Assembly: GCA_016721765.1 (NCBI GenBank) | Contig: JADKHO010000001.1 | Coordinates: 496,001-560,000 of the forward strand | DNA length: 64,000 nucleotides | Reading direction: 5' to 3' | From: Bacteroidota bacterium | GTDB taxonomy: Bacteria; Bacteroidota; Bacteroidia; UBA4408 | Part shown: positions 36,871 through 46,485 of the stretch, one piece after another | Position numbering within the stretch: position 1 is the first letter of the stretch | How the letters are laid out: every line of letters begins with the position of its first letter | The notes under the pieces: model-generated | Seen by the model: the letters and a program-made list of their open reading frames with translations, nothing else | What the model was told of the DNA's origin: nothing | Database searches by the model: none | Program-made: the position numbers and the translations under genes

Positions 36871-39800
36871 ATATTTCGGCAAGTGGTACAGGTTTAAAAT
36901 TTACAAATAATTCAGAAGGATGTCCTTTCACTCCACAGGAACTAACAGCACTGACTTTAATATTACCGGAAGAAGAGTAGGCACTATAATTTATGCTCAC
37001 CACATTACTATCAGAAACGCCAGCTATTGTTGCCAAATTAGGCAATGTCCATGCATAAGCAGAAGCAGTATTCACCGGAGAAATGGAATATGAAATTCCA
37101 AGTTGATTTTGACATGCACTTACAAAACTAGTACCTGAAATGGCTAATGGGGTTGGTGGTAAGGGGTTCAAAATTAAATTAGCCGTACTAACGGCACCTA
37201 CGATGGGAGGATTTGACGAGTTAACTCTAATCCAATATTCCTTGCCATTGATCAAAGAAGCAGGAAACGTGATTTGTATGGTTCCTGAGTTGGCATTACT
37301 TACAATATTCCCTAACGTGAAAGGTAATGAAAGTCCAAATTCACCATCAGAGAGTTCAACTGTATATACATTCCCCGGATTAAAATTACCGAGACTAACG
37401 AATCTTACGGAAGTTGTATCACCCGCACAGTATTCGCTTGCAGAAAATGGTAAAGTACTTATGGTTTCAATTGAAGGTGTGCACGGTTGATAATTTTGAA
37501 CCGAAAACCAATTTTTAATTTTGGCAGCATCTGCTTTTGCTAAATCAAAGTAAGCAGTAGAATTGTACGGTAGCAGCGTATCTTGCGAAAAAATATCAGC
37601 AAAATCAATTGTTACTGATTCGCCTTTTTTCAACTCAAAAGCACCAATTCTCGCAATGGTTCTATAATCATTTGCGCTTGAACAATACCATGAACCAGCC
37701 ACAGTTGGCCTTCCCGGAAATGCAAATCGCGTATTTTGAGTACCGCCATAGCCAGTTCCGCCATAAGTCAAATTTGTATTATCCCGCCACTTAAGATTCA
37801 GGTAATTTGCAAATTGGTTTGTTGTAAGAGGATTACCTTGTTGGGTTGAATTATTTAAAAAATAGGTTAGTCCTGAGAGCAAGCAATTCTCGTTCAATTC
37901 ATCAACTTGTCCATCGTTATTATTATCAATCCCATCATTTAGTGCTGCAGGCGGACCATTTAATATTATCTGACTTTGAATGGGTGGGGTGGATCCATAA
38001 ACAGGATCAATGAGGTCAATGTTGTAGCAATAAGAAAAATTATTTGAGCTATCGCTACCAATCGCATCATCAGAAGCATTGCCTAAATCTTCATCTGCAA
38101 GTATTCCAATCTTCACATCGTGATAATCGTCGGTACTTCTATTAAAAATCTCGTATTTATAGAATGTGGTGTTATTTATAACCGTTAAACTATCGGGTAA
38201 ATTACCGCAATTATAAGAATATGCTGAGGCATGCACTTCCATTTTGAGCGGGGTTCCGCCGCTTTCACCATGGGCTGCCAAATTATCGTTAAAAATTGTA
38301 TATGTCATCTGGTCGCCCAATATTTGGGGATAATCACCCCCAATGAGCGGGTCATAAACCCCATTCGAATTAACATCAACAAAAGGTGCTAGTTTTCTTG
38401 AATAATTGCCCATTCCTGATGCAGGCCAAGTTATTATATCGTTAGTTGGCAAATAGCTTGCGTTTTGAACAAGTCCTTTTGAAAAATTAAATTTAAATTC
38501 CTCTATATCCCGGGCTGATATTTTCCAAACCTTATCGAACAAAACTGAAGTAGCAGAATCTATGCTTCCATTTAGTGTATCCAGTGGGCCTGGATAATAA
38601 TCAGTTCCGATTTGACGATATGTTTGAGCTGCCAAATGTAAATTATTGCCAGCATCCAAACCGCTAATCCAAAATGCCTGTAAACCCATTGTGGTTTTCC
38701 CACTCCCTTTAGGTACCTCATAGCTTGAGTTACTAGTTGTTGGATTATAAAACATATCACCTCTATTTAAAATTAAAGCTTTTACATTATTTGCATCTAA
38801 ATATTTTGCATTATTATTGGAAATTAAATTCTCAGGCTTGTAAGTTAAAGGGATGTTATTATAAATCCATGGATATATGGATTCATACCCATTTCTATCA
38901 AAAGAAAATATGCCGGTGAAATCGGCCCCAAAAGTAGTAGATTTAATTATCCACAAGAGATTACTGTTAGCATCAAACTTAAGGTAATGTGCAAAGAGTG
39001 GGTTTGAATTAAGATTTGCATAATAATTCAAATAGGTGTTGACAACTGTATTTTCAGTTACTTCTAATATACTGTTTAAGGAAGGCACTAACACCGAATT
39101 GTTACCAAGGGGTTCAATAAAATAAATACGATTATTTGTTTCTATGGCTGAATTAGAAATGTTATTGAATTTGTAAAATGAAATTCCATTAAAAAGGTAA
39201 AGACTATTACTTACAGTACCAATCCAAAGCTTATTTGCATGATATAATAAACTAACAATTTGGTCTGTTGGCAAGTTAGAATTGAGCGCATTGTAATTTG
39301 TGGCAATACCATTTTCCAATTTTGTTAATCCTCTTTGGGTACCAATCCAAATTTTAAACGCCACTGGTGAGGCTGCAATTGATAAAACTGTATCGCTAAG
39401 CAATCCATTTCCCGTTTGAGTAAAATTGGTGAATGAATTGTTACTAAACTTAGAAATTCCCGAACGTGTTCCTATCCAAATATCATCATCGATAACAGTA
39501 ATGCAAGAAATGTAATTACCAATTATTCCAGAGTTTGTTGTTGTATAAATATTCCAATTAGAAACGCCATCAAATAAAGCAAAACCATTTCTGGTACCGA
39601 TACAAATTTTTGTTGATTTGTATACTGCTAAACAAGTGACAAAACTATCCGGTAGTGCGGAATTCAGCATGTTGAACATGCTCCAACTTCCATTCGAAAA
39701 TTTTCCAAGTCCGGCGCGCTGGTAACCCACCCATTTATTGCCCAAACTGTCAATAAGTAAGCAGTTTTTTCGGCTTAATTGTGCATTTGTTGCATTTGTA

Positions 39801-39895
39801 GTTCCTGGATAGTAGATGTATCCATTTTGACTCGTTTGTGCATTTAATAATGGAGTGCACAAAAAAAGACCAATGAAAACTAATATACTTCGCAT
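36008..39895 (-). CDS. Secreted propeller protein, type A T9SS cargo
   Basis: 1295 aa with signal peptide MRSILVFIGLFLCTPLLNAQ. Residues 30-340 contain propeller repeats such as IWIGTRSGISKF, CIGTRNGFALFDG and LWIGTVSNSLYLFNG, the same type as in two-component-regulator propellers but here in a secreted protein. A central region (about 400-870) has DVNSNGVYDPLIGGDYP and NNNDGQVDELNEN, typical of Bacteroidota T9SS proteins of unknown role. PKD-like domain (about 915-1000), FnIII-like module (1008-1195, STSRSNIKNK) and type A sorting domain (from about 1215, KIYPNPAKDLV) follow. The last 287 residues are about 93 percent identical to those of the next upstream gene, which implies recent duplication or gene conversion. 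Confidence 0.85.
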   Translation of the reverse strand: MRSILVFIGLFLCTPLLNAQTSQNGYIYYPGTTNATNAQLSRKNCLLIDSLGNKWVGYQRAGLGKFSNGSWSMFNMLNSALPDSFVTCLAVYKSTKICIGTRNGFALFDGVSNWNIYTTTNSGIIGNYISCITVIDDDIWIGTRSGISKFSNNSFTNFTQTGNGLLSDTVLSIAASPVAFKIWIGTQRGLTKLENGIATNYNALNSNLPTDQIVSLLYHANKLWIGTVSNSLYLFNGISFYKFNNISNSAIETNNRIYFIEPLGNNSVLVPSLNSILEVTENTVVNTYLNYYANLNSNPLFAHYLKFDANSNLLWIIKSTTFGADFTGIFSFDRNGYESIYPWIYNNIPLTYKPENLISNNNAKYLDANNVKALILNRGDMFYNPTTSNSSYEVPKGSGKTTMGLQAFWISGLDAGNNLHLAAQTYRQIGTDYYPGPLDTLNGSIDSATSVLFDKVWKISARDIEEFKFNFSKGLVQNASYLPTNDIITWPASGMGNYSRKLAPFVDVNSNGVYDPLIGGDYPQILGDQMTYTIFNDNLAAHGESGGTPLKMEVHASAYSYNCGNLPDSLTVINNTTFYKYEIFNRSTDDYHDVKIGILADEDLGNASDDAIGSDSSNNFSYCYNIDLIDPVYGSTPPIQSQIILNGPPAALNDGIDNNNDGQVDELNENCLLSGLTYFLNNSTQQGNPLTTNQFANYLNLKWRDNTNLTYGGTGYGGTQNTRFAFPGRPTVAGSWYCSSANDYRTIARIGAFELKKGESVTIDFADIFSQDTLLPYNSTAYFDLAKADAAKIKNWFSVQNYQPCTPSIETISTLPFSASEYCAGDTTSVRFVSLGNFNPGNVYTVELSDGEFGLSLPFTLGNIVSNANSGTIQITFPASLINGKEYWIRVNSSNPPIVGAVSTANLILNPLPPTPLAISGTSFVSACQNQLGISYSISPVNTASAYAWTLPNLATIAGVSDSNVVSINYSAYSSSGNIKVSAVSSCGVKGHPSELFVNFKPVPLAEICSATVDSLTQKTIISWQRATESYVNSYVVFREVAGAFTAIDTVPNVPPASYLDTASHPELKSEKYKIAVLDSCGNVGDTSAIFEHRTMYLYGYVGAGSIAKLYWTDYIGNPDPNRYYNVMRDSTGTGNFTIIATNLPKTTLSYTDASSGAFANCRYYIDMFSDINCDPNLRTLATKSTSRSNIKNKSLLTDSITFFTGVPVFPKPEPAFKIYPNPAKDLVSIVLKDASLKYGVSIYDMLGREVLKADSSFYKNAEVVQLPLNGLTRGLYFVRIKTAEKEYVSKLNVD

Positions 39896-39924
39896 AATAA
39901 ACTAAATTATATAGTAACTAATTA

Positions 39925-40789
39925 TTACTCCACATTCAACTTCGACACATATTCCTTTTCCGCTGTTTTTATGCGCACAAAATAAAGTCCTCGTGTTAGC
40001 CCATTCAGCGGCAATTGCACCACTTCTGCATTTTTATAAAAAGAGGAGGCCGATTTTAAAACTTCCTTACCGAGCATATCATATATGGAAACTCCGTATT
40101 TTAAGGAGGCATCCTTTAATACAATATTTACTAAATCTTTAGCCGGATTGGGGTAAATTTTAAACGCAGGCTCAGGCTTTGGAAAGGCAGGCACTCCGGT
40201 AAAAAAAGTTATACTATCGGTTAAAAGGCTTTTATTTTTGATGTTGGAGCGAGAGGTGCTTTTAGTTGCTAAAGTCCTCAAATTGGGATCACAATTTATG
40301 TCAGAGAACATATCGATGTAATAGCGACAGTTTGCAAATCCACCGGAACTGGCATCTGTATAGCTTAAAGTTGTTTTAGGAAGATTGGCCGCGATAATGC
40401 TAAAATTGCCCGTACCTGTTGAATCGCGCATTACATTGTAAAAACGATTCGGATCAGGGTTTCCAATATAATCGGTCCAATATAATTTTGCAATGCTTCC
40501 AGCCCCGACATAACCATACAAATAAATGGTTCGATGCTCAAATATGGCACTTGTATCACCAACATTTCCACAGCTATCCAACACTGCAATTTTATATTTT
40601 TCGGATTGTAATTCAGGATGTGATGCTGTGTCTAAATAACTTGCAGGTGGAGTATTCGGAACAGTATCGATAGCTGCAAAAGTGCCTGCTGTTTCACGAA
40701 ACAAAACATAGCCACTTACATAGCTTTCGCTTGCACGCTGCCACGATATTTTAGTTTTTTGTGTAAGGGAATCCACAGTGGCGCTGCAA
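39925..40789 (-). repeat. Near-identical 3' gene segment, copy 2
   Basis: Partner of the segment at 36008-36870. Similarity starts abruptly at the ICSATVDSLTQKT sequence and continues to within one residue of the stop codon, covering the FnIII-like module, the linker and the sorting domain. Confidence 0.85.
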
Positions 40790-42036
40790 ATTTGAACAAC
40801 CGGTATGGGCTTAAAATTTACGTGCAAAGACGTTGGTACTCCGGTACAACCCCCATATCCACCGGCAACGGTAACAAATCCCGATAAGGAATAGGCACTG
40901 TAATTCACGGTTATCGATGTTGTACTATCGCCCGATATAATGCTTGCGCCATAAGGTAAATTCCACACATAATAATCAGCATTTAACACAGTATCGATTG
41001 TGTAAATTATTCCATTTTGATTGGTGCAAGCTGCTAGCATTGTATCGCCTATAATTGTTGGCACTACGCCAATGGTATCGCACACACTAAAGCTACGTTC
41101 TTCGGCAATGCTCCATATCCCATCGGCATTTTTTGTACGCATAAAAATCGAATGTGTACCTACACCAAAACCTAAACCTGCAGTTGGCGCACTAGTAGTA
41201 AACTCTACTGAATCGCCCGGAACCGGCACCGGTGAACCAATCCCATTGCCGACTCCCGGATCGCTGGTAAAGAAATATTCGCTCCACACAATTTGACTGT
41301 TCACATTTTTAAACACGTTTATCAAGCGGTTTTCACTAATGCTCCATACCCCGTCACTATTTTTGGTGCGTATGTATAAATTATGTAACCCAAGTGAAAT
41401 TGAACCGGATGAAATGATTGAAGTAAATTCAACTGAATCGGCAGCAGTTCCTATTGTTAATGCAGCTCCCAATCCAACACCCGGATCGGTATCAAAAAAA
41501 TATTCTGCTTTTACTATATTCGAATTGATAGGTGCTTTGTAAATATTTACTAAACGGTTTTCTGAAATGCTCCAAATTCCGTCAGCATTTTTTGTGCGGA
41601 AATACAAATTATGCAACCCTGCACTTAATGCACTTACTGAAATCGAAGAACTAAATTCCACGGAGTCGCCGCTGGTTCCAATAGCTACAGAAGTTCCTGT
41701 TCCAATACCGTTATCGGTATCAAAAAAATATTCAGCACCCACAATTGCGCTATTTACACTTGCTTTATACACATTTACTAGGCGATTTTCAGCCAAACTC
41801 CACACGCCACTATCGTTAAGCATGCGCACATACAAATTGTGCAGGCCGGGACTTAAAGCGCTTACAGCTACCGTAAAATTTATCTCTACCGAATCTGCGG
41901 GAATGGGAACTATAATTGCCGTTCCGCTTCCAATACCCGGATCAGTATCGAAAAAATATTCGCCCATGATTAGCTTCTGAGCGCTTCCCATTAATGGAAG
42001 TAGAAATATTGAAATGAGGAGTAGTATATTTTTCAT
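39925..42036 (-). CDS. Secreted FDTD-repeat protein, type A T9SS cargo
   Basis: 703 aa with a signal peptide ending MGSAQ. Residues 22-320 consist of four tandem units of about 72 residues with the pattern AEYFFDTDPGIGxGTxxxI, GDSVEFxxxISVSALSxGL and HNLYxRTKNxDGxWSIxENRLVNVYK. The acidic FDTDPG loop recurs at the same place in each. A PKD-like domain (about 325-412), the FnIII-like module (416-600) with STSRSNIKNK, and a type A sorting domain (about 620-703) complete it. It is the shortest carrier of the common cassette and sits between the beta-helix genes and the larger cargo genes. The repeat occurs in other Bacteroidota secreted proteins as far as I recall, with no known function. Confidence 0.85.
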   Translation of the reverse strand: MKNILLLISIFLLPLMGSAQKLIMGEYFFDTDPGIGSGTAIIVPIPADSVEINFTVAVSALSPGLHNLYVRMLNDSGVWSLAENRLVNVYKASVNSAIVGAEYFFDTDNGIGTGTSVAIGTSGDSVEFSSSISVSALSAGLHNLYFRTKNADGIWSISENRLVNIYKAPINSNIVKAEYFFDTDPGVGLGAALTIGTAADSVEFTSIISSGSISLGLHNLYIRTKNSDGVWSISENRLINVFKNVNSQIVWSEYFFTSDPGVGNGIGSPVPVPGDSVEFTTSAPTAGLGFGVGTHSIFMRTKNADGIWSIAEERSFSVCDTIGVVPTIIGDTMLAACTNQNGIIYTIDTVLNADYYVWNLPYGASIISGDSTTSITVNYSAYSLSGFVTVAGGYGGCTGVPTSLHVNFKPIPVVQICSATVDSLTQKTKISWQRASESYVSGYVLFRETAGTFAAIDTVPNTPPASYLDTASHPELQSEKYKIAVLDSCGNVGDTSAIFEHRTIYLYGYVGAGSIAKLYWTDYIGNPDPNRFYNVMRDSTGTGNFSIIAANLPKTTLSYTDASSGGFANCRYYIDMFSDINCDPNLRTLATKSTSRSNIKNKSLLTDSITFFTGVPAFPKPEPAFKIYPNPAKDLVNIVLKDASLKYGVSIYDMLGKEVLKSASSFYKNAEVVQLPLNGLTRGLYFVRIKTAEKEYVSKLNVE

Positions 42037-42096
42037 TTTATTGATTTAAGATTTTCAATTGCTATTGGCTATTTTTTATAAAAACAGATTTACATT

Positions 42097-43185
42097 TTAA
42101 TTAACACGCGAGGTGGTACTTCTCAACTTCACATTTAGAGTGCCATTGGGTTCCACATTGGTATTGTTTATATTCATTTGTCGGATGACGGGCATATTAT
42201 AAACTTCACCATAAAGCGAGCAAGGAAATGTTCCTCCATAAATACCCATATCCTTGCCGTCGCTTCCCGCAAGGTGCGCAGGAGAGGCTGCATTAATGTG
42301 AAAATCATAACTAAAACCAAAAGGGGCACCTGCTGCCGGAAAATTTACAAACTGAGGATCCACATTATCTAAATTTCCATTGCCTGTCATCGGAGAAAAG
42401 GTAGCACTTGGGCTGTAACTGATGTTGTTATTCATGGCGCACCCGCCTGTAAATGCAATAGGATCAGCCTTATAAAAAATATTGTTTTGAATGGTGGCAT
42501 TATAGATATAGCTTGTAGTGTAGCAACCACCGTTGTTATACACATTAATCCCATTAAAAGCGGTTGAGCCGTTTAAAAAGATATTGTTTTGAATTACGGT
42601 TCCCGGTATATTTAAGCCTGATACAGCGCCATTAAATATGCAATTTTGAATTAAAAGATTATTGCAGTTAACATAATATCCGCCGCAAGCATCAAATCCA
42701 TCAATATTTCGCCCACCACCGTTGAAAATACAGTTGCTAATTTTATTGTTGACGCAAGAACTGTTTAATTGAACTTGATTCGCAGCTATGTAACAATATT
42801 CTAAATTAAAGTTTGTTGTACCGGGAGCTAAGCTGATTGCTCCTGTTATAATTAATCCGGTAAGCTTCACATCACTTAAATTATTACCCATCCCTATTGT
42901 TCCCACGGAAGTTGTATAAGGCAATTGTTTTTGGGGATTTACTCCGGTGCCAATTATGGTTAATGTTTTAGTAATACTAATGTTTCCATAATGATACGGT
43001 GAACCGGTGAGGAGCAGTGTGTCGCCCGAATTGGCAGCACTCATTGCAGTGGCAATGTCGTTATAGGGTGCAGGGCTATTGGTGTTATTATTAATCAATA
43101 GCACATTTGCCTGTGTATTCTTAATAAGTAGGAACACAATTAATAGACATGCTTCTTTTAAGCTTTTGAAATTCCCTTTTTTCAT
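42097..43185 (-). CDS. Secreted parallel beta-helix protein (paralogue 4 of 4)
   Basis: 362 aa. A signal sequence (about residues 12-26) is preceded by a longer basic N-terminus than in its paralogues. The first 90 residues carry the shared opening VLLINNNTNSPAPYNDIATAMSAANSGDTLLLTGS and then TITKTLTIIGTG-like sequence, typical of right-handed parallel beta-helix proteins. Repeated NxIxNNIFxNG coils follow (residues 110-260). The C-terminal part has DNVDPQFVNFP and DMGIYGG and ends NMPVIRQMNI ... LRSTTSRVN. No standard T9SS sorting domain is visible. The asparagine-rich ladder suggests carbohydrate binding or a lyase-like fold, but no catalytic residues can be identified. It is 27 nt from the next paralogue upstream. 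Confidence 0.8.
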   Translation of the reverse strand: MKKGNFKSLKEACLLIVFLLIKNTQANVLLINNNTNSPAPYNDIATAMSAANSGDTLLLTGSPYHYGNISITKTLTIIGTGVNPQKQLPYTTSVGTIGMGNNLSDVKLTGLIITGAISLAPGTTNFNLEYCYIAANQVQLNSSCVNNKISNCIFNGGGRNIDGFDACGGYYVNCNNLLIQNCIFNGAVSGLNIPGTVIQNNIFLNGSTAFNGINVYNNGGCYTTSYIYNATIQNNIFYKADPIAFTGGCAMNNNISYSPSATFSPMTGNGNLDNVDPQFVNFPAAGAPFGFSYDFHINAASPAHLAGSDGKDMGIYGGTFPCSLYGEVYNMPVIRQMNINNTNVEPNGTLNVKLRSTTSRVN

Positions 43186-43212
43186 GATAGAAGGTTTTAA
43201 ATTAAAATTAGT

Positions 43213-44274
43213 TTATCGCGCTTTTGTACTGCGGATTTTCACATTTACATTTCCGTTATTCAATACATTCGAATTCTCGACTGTCATATTTCTTATGATT
43301 GGAGCCAACACCGGCTCACCCGCTTCGTTAAAAGTGCTGTTACTGTTGTGTATTCCAATATCCGAGCCGCCCAATCCTGCCCCTATTGCCGGTGACGCCG
43401 CTTGCAGTTTAAAGGAAAAACTTGGATTATATAGATTACCCAAGGTATAGTTCACAAACAATGGATCGACGTTAACACTGTTTGCGGCGCCGGAATTTCC
43501 TGAAGGTGGCAGAGTTGCAGCCAATTGTGCGATATTGTTATTAAATATACAGTTGAAAGTATTGCTTGATAGACTGGCAGTATTCATGAAAATTGAATTT
43601 TGAAAAGTGGTCAATTGAAAGTTAGCGATTGGATTCCCGATAGTGGACAAAAAAATACTATGGTCAAAAATTACATTCGAAACAACATTGTTATTTCCGT
43701 TTACCGCTCCATTAAAAATGCAATTGGTGATAACAATTGTTGCTTGTTGCGCAGGTGAGATTATTAAATTATCGTTGCCGGTGCCTTTAAAGACACAATT
43801 TTTAAAAGTGACTCCATTGGCAGAAAAACCCCCAAAGTTAACAGGAGCGTAGAAAATGCAATCCTCGAAGGTATAATTTGAGATGTTGGATGCAGCTACG
43901 ACCTCCACTATAAATTCTAATCCATAAAATTTACTTCCATTTCCTCCGGCACTTAATCCAAACTTACTATTACTGGCACCACTATTACAGACTTCATAGT
44001 AACTCATTTGTACCTTTTTGGGAACTGAGACATTGGGATTAAAACCAATTCCAATAACACAAAAAGCTTTGTTCCAAGCCGGGTCGCAATCAATTATTTG
44101 ATAGGAAATGTTTGTGTTTTTTACCATAATGGTATCTCCTGCATTTGAGCCGGTAATTGCGGCATCCATGCTCCCAAATTGAGCGCCTCCTATGTTACTT
44201 AATGTGCGCACGGTGGCCTGTGCGTTAACAATTAGAATGCTTACCAGTATAAGGGTAGCTAGTTTCGATTTCAT
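43213..44274 (-). CDS. Secreted parallel beta-helix protein (paralogue 3 of 4)
   Basis: 353 aa with signal peptide MKSKLATLILVSILIVNAQA. The opening VRTLSNIGGAQFGSMDAAITGSNAGDTIMV is the family N-cap. Beta-helix coils follow, such as FKNCVFKG and ITNCIFNGAVNG. The conserved end has VNVDPLFVNY, DIGIHNSNS and a final PIIRNMTV ... NVKIRSTKAR. It is the most divergent of the four in the N-terminal half; the name of the fold is firmer than any function. No YPNPxx sorting domain is present. The gap to the upstream paralogue is 51 nt. Confidence 0.8.
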   Translation of the reverse strand: MKSKLATLILVSILIVNAQATVRTLSNIGGAQFGSMDAAITGSNAGDTIMVKNTNISYQIIDCDPAWNKAFCVIGIGFNPNVSVPKKVQMSYYEVCNSGASNSKFGLSAGGNGSKFYGLEFIVEVVAASNISNYTFEDCIFYAPVNFGGFSANGVTFKNCVFKGTGNDNLIISPAQQATIVITNCIFNGAVNGNNNVVSNVIFDHSIFLSTIGNPIANFQLTTFQNSIFMNTASLSSNTFNCIFNNNIAQLAATLPPSGNSGAANSVNVDPLFVNYTLGNLYNPSFSFKLQAASPAIGAGLGGSDIGIHNSNSTFNEAGEPVLAPIIRNMTVENSNVLNNGNVNVKIRSTKAR

Positions 44275-44325
44275 TTTTTTGGTTTTAGTTAATATTATTT
44301 TTTTTAAGAATTAGTATGTAGCAAA

Positions 44326-45357
44326 TTAGCGAGCTTTCGTACTGCGCACCTTTACATTCACATTTCCATTTTGTATGACATTCAGATTTTGAATGTCCAT
44401 AGTTCGAATTACCGGCAAATTGCTTGTTTCGCCGGTTGTAGTCGCAGTAAAAGAGCCTCCATAAATTCCAATGTCATCCCCGGTAGACGAAGCGCCTATG
44501 GCAGGTGAAAAATTAGACAAGTGGAAATTAAATGCAGTGGTATAGGCTCCATTCGTCACATTCACAAATTCAGGATTTACATTGTCTAAATTTCCTGTAC
44601 CAATCATATTGGCATACGGTGTGCCGGTGCTAAAACTGATGTTATTAGAATAGGTGCAGGATGTAGTATTCGCAATGGGATCGGCATTGTAAAAAATATT
44701 GTCCTTTATCATCACATTCGAAAATGGGACGCCGCCAAAAAATTCAAATGCATCCGAAATACTTAAAATTACATTGTGACTAATAAGTGAATTGCTGGCA
44801 TTAAGGCTGCGAATAGACCCAAAAATCAAATTATTTTGAATCAAAACATTGCTTAATCCGGCGCTGTTCACAAAGTCAATTTTATTTGCCCCTAGGGTTC
44901 CAAAAATATTGTTTGAAATATTTATTAAAGAGCAATTCGTTGCAGCATTAAAATTTACAACACCGCTACTAGTAAAATAATTTCCGGTTATTTCTACCTG
45001 TGAGATATTTGTTTTGCTTGCAAACGATGCATCACTTATGAGGTGAAGACCTTTAATAACTATGTTGGAGAGATTACTGTTACAGACAAAGCCATTTACT
45101 TTGCTTGGAAATGCATTTTGCTTTTGGCTAAATGTTCCTTGCCCAATAATTACAATGCTTTTCGTAATTGTAAACTGACTGTAGGTTACATTGCTGCCGT
45201 TTACGTAAAGTGTGTCATTGGGGGCTGCGGCTGCTAAAGCAGCGTCAATTGTTGTATACAATGCATTGGCTCCGCTGTTGTTATTAACAATTAAAACAGC
45301 TGCATTCAATTTTGAAAGCGCGCCAATAATTAGGAGTGATACTACTAGCTTTTTCAT
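44326..45357 (-). CDS. Secreted parallel beta-helix protein (paralogue 2 of 4)
   Basis: 343 aa with signal peptide MKKLVVSLLIIGALSKLNAA. VLIVNNNSGANALYTTIDAALAAAAPNDTLYV leads into TITKSIVIIGQG and a series of beta-helix coils (VLIQNNLIFGS, VMIKDNIFYNADPI). The end region has LDNVNPEFVNV, DDIGIYGGSF and finally LPVIRTMDI ... NVKVRSTKAR. The sequence is clearly paralogous to its three neighbours, closest to the one at 45373-46419. Secretion to the periplasm by Sec is expected; further export is undecided because the usual sorting domain is missing. It starts 15 nt after its upstream neighbour. Confidence 0.8.
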   Translation of the reverse strand: MKKLVVSLLIIGALSKLNAAVLIVNNNSGANALYTTIDAALAAAAPNDTLYVNGSNVTYSQFTITKSIVIIGQGTFSQKQNAFPSKVNGFVCNSNLSNIVIKGLHLISDASFASKTNISQVEITGNYFTSSGVVNFNAATNCSLINISNNIFGTLGANKIDFVNSAGLSNVLIQNNLIFGSIRSLNASNSLISHNVILSISDAFEFFGGVPFSNVMIKDNIFYNADPIANTTSCTYSNNISFSTGTPYANMIGTGNLDNVNPEFVNVTNGAYTTAFNFHLSNFSPAIGASSTGDDIGIYGGSFTATTTGETSNLPVIRTMDIQNLNVIQNGNVNVKVRSTKAR

Positions 45358-45372
45358 ATGGTTTTTGTTTGG

Positions 45373-46419
45373 TTATCTTGCTTTTGTACTTCGCACTTTT
45401 ACATTCACATTTCCGTTTTGCAACACATCTGTATTCAACACCTCCATGCTACGAATAAATGGCATATTGAATAGCTCGCCACTTGGGTTTACTTGAACTA
45501 TGCCACCGTAGTATCCAATATCATTACCATCGCTACCCGCACCAATTGCTGGTGAACCTGTTTGCAAATGAAGGTTGTACAAACTAGTATAATTACCACT
45601 TACAGGTACGTTCACAAAAAGCGGATTCACATTATCTAAGTTAGAGCCACCCAATGCTGTATATGTGCTGCTAGTAGAATAAGTTATGTTATTGGTATAA
45701 ATGCAAGCGATTGTTTGAGCAATTGGGTCAGCATTAAAAAAAGTGTTGTTTTTAATGATAAGGTTCGAGCAACCATTAAAAAAAGCAAATGCATACCCAT
45801 TTACAATTGAATTATAGAAAAAATTATTCTGAATAATAGCATTTACTAATGTTAATCCATTAATAAAACCATTGATTATATTGTGTTCAATAAGCAAGTT
45901 AAAACAATTGGTAGTAGAACCCATTTCAATACTCGAATTTCCTCCGCTAAACACATTATTTCGAATAGTAATTCCGGATGAATTTAGAAGACTATTCAAG
46001 AGCAGTCGACTACTTGGAAAATGACAATTACTTATAGTTAGATTAGTAATTGTTAAGCTCGAACCACTTATACTACCGCCAAAAATTACCATTCCAAAAA
46101 TGGATGTATTTGAGGCATTACTAGTTAGGCTAATATTTGCAATTTTGGCTGTAAGCCCCAAGGATGTTTGATTAAATCCACCCGGGCCGATTAGAGTGAG
46201 TGGTTTATTAATGGTTGCATCTAAATAGGTAATCGTGCTTCCAGCTACATAAATGGTATCACCGGAAGAGGCCGCAGCAATGGCCGGATTTATTTGAAGA
46301 TACTGCGCCACATTACCTAAAGCATTACTTACCGTTAGAACACTTGCATTGGTTCTCTTACTAATTGCTGTCGACAGCAGCGCAGCAATCGATAAAAAAG
46401 TTATTATTCTTCGTCTCAT
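45373..46419 (-). CDS. Secreted parallel beta-helix protein (paralogue 1 of 4)
   Basis: 348 aa. The signal sequence MRRRIITFLSIAALLSTAIS is followed by VLTVSNALGNVAQYLQINPAIAAASSGDTIYVAGS and TINKPLTLIGPGG, the N-cap of the local family. Residues 95-250 are beta-helix coils with many NNxF and ISNC motifs. The end contains LDNVNPLFVNVP, NDIGYYGGIV and the tail MPFIRSMEV ... NVKVRSTKAR. It is the first small gene behind the 4344-residue protein (66-nt gap), so it is probably on the same transcript. Substrate or partner is unknown. Confidence 0.8.
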   Translation of the reverse strand: MRRRIITFLSIAALLSTAISKRTNASVLTVSNALGNVAQYLQINPAIAAASSGDTIYVAGSTITYLDATINKPLTLIGPGGFNQTSLGLTAKIANISLTSNASNTSIFGMVIFGGSISGSSLTITNLTISNCHFPSSRLLLNSLLNSSGITIRNNVFSGGNSSIEMGSTTNCFNLLIEHNIINGFINGLTLVNAIIQNNFFYNSIVNGYAFAFFNGCSNLIIKNNTFFNADPIAQTIACIYTNNITYSTSSTYTALGGSNLDNVNPLFVNVPVSGNYTSLYNLHLQTGSPAIGAGSDGNDIGYYGGIVQVNPSGELFNMPFIRSMEVLNTDVLQNGNVNVKVRSTKAR

Positions 46420-46485
46420 TTTTTTTACTTTTTGACTTAATACAATTGGTTAAATTAGTTTAAATATTATCCATTCCCAAAACAA

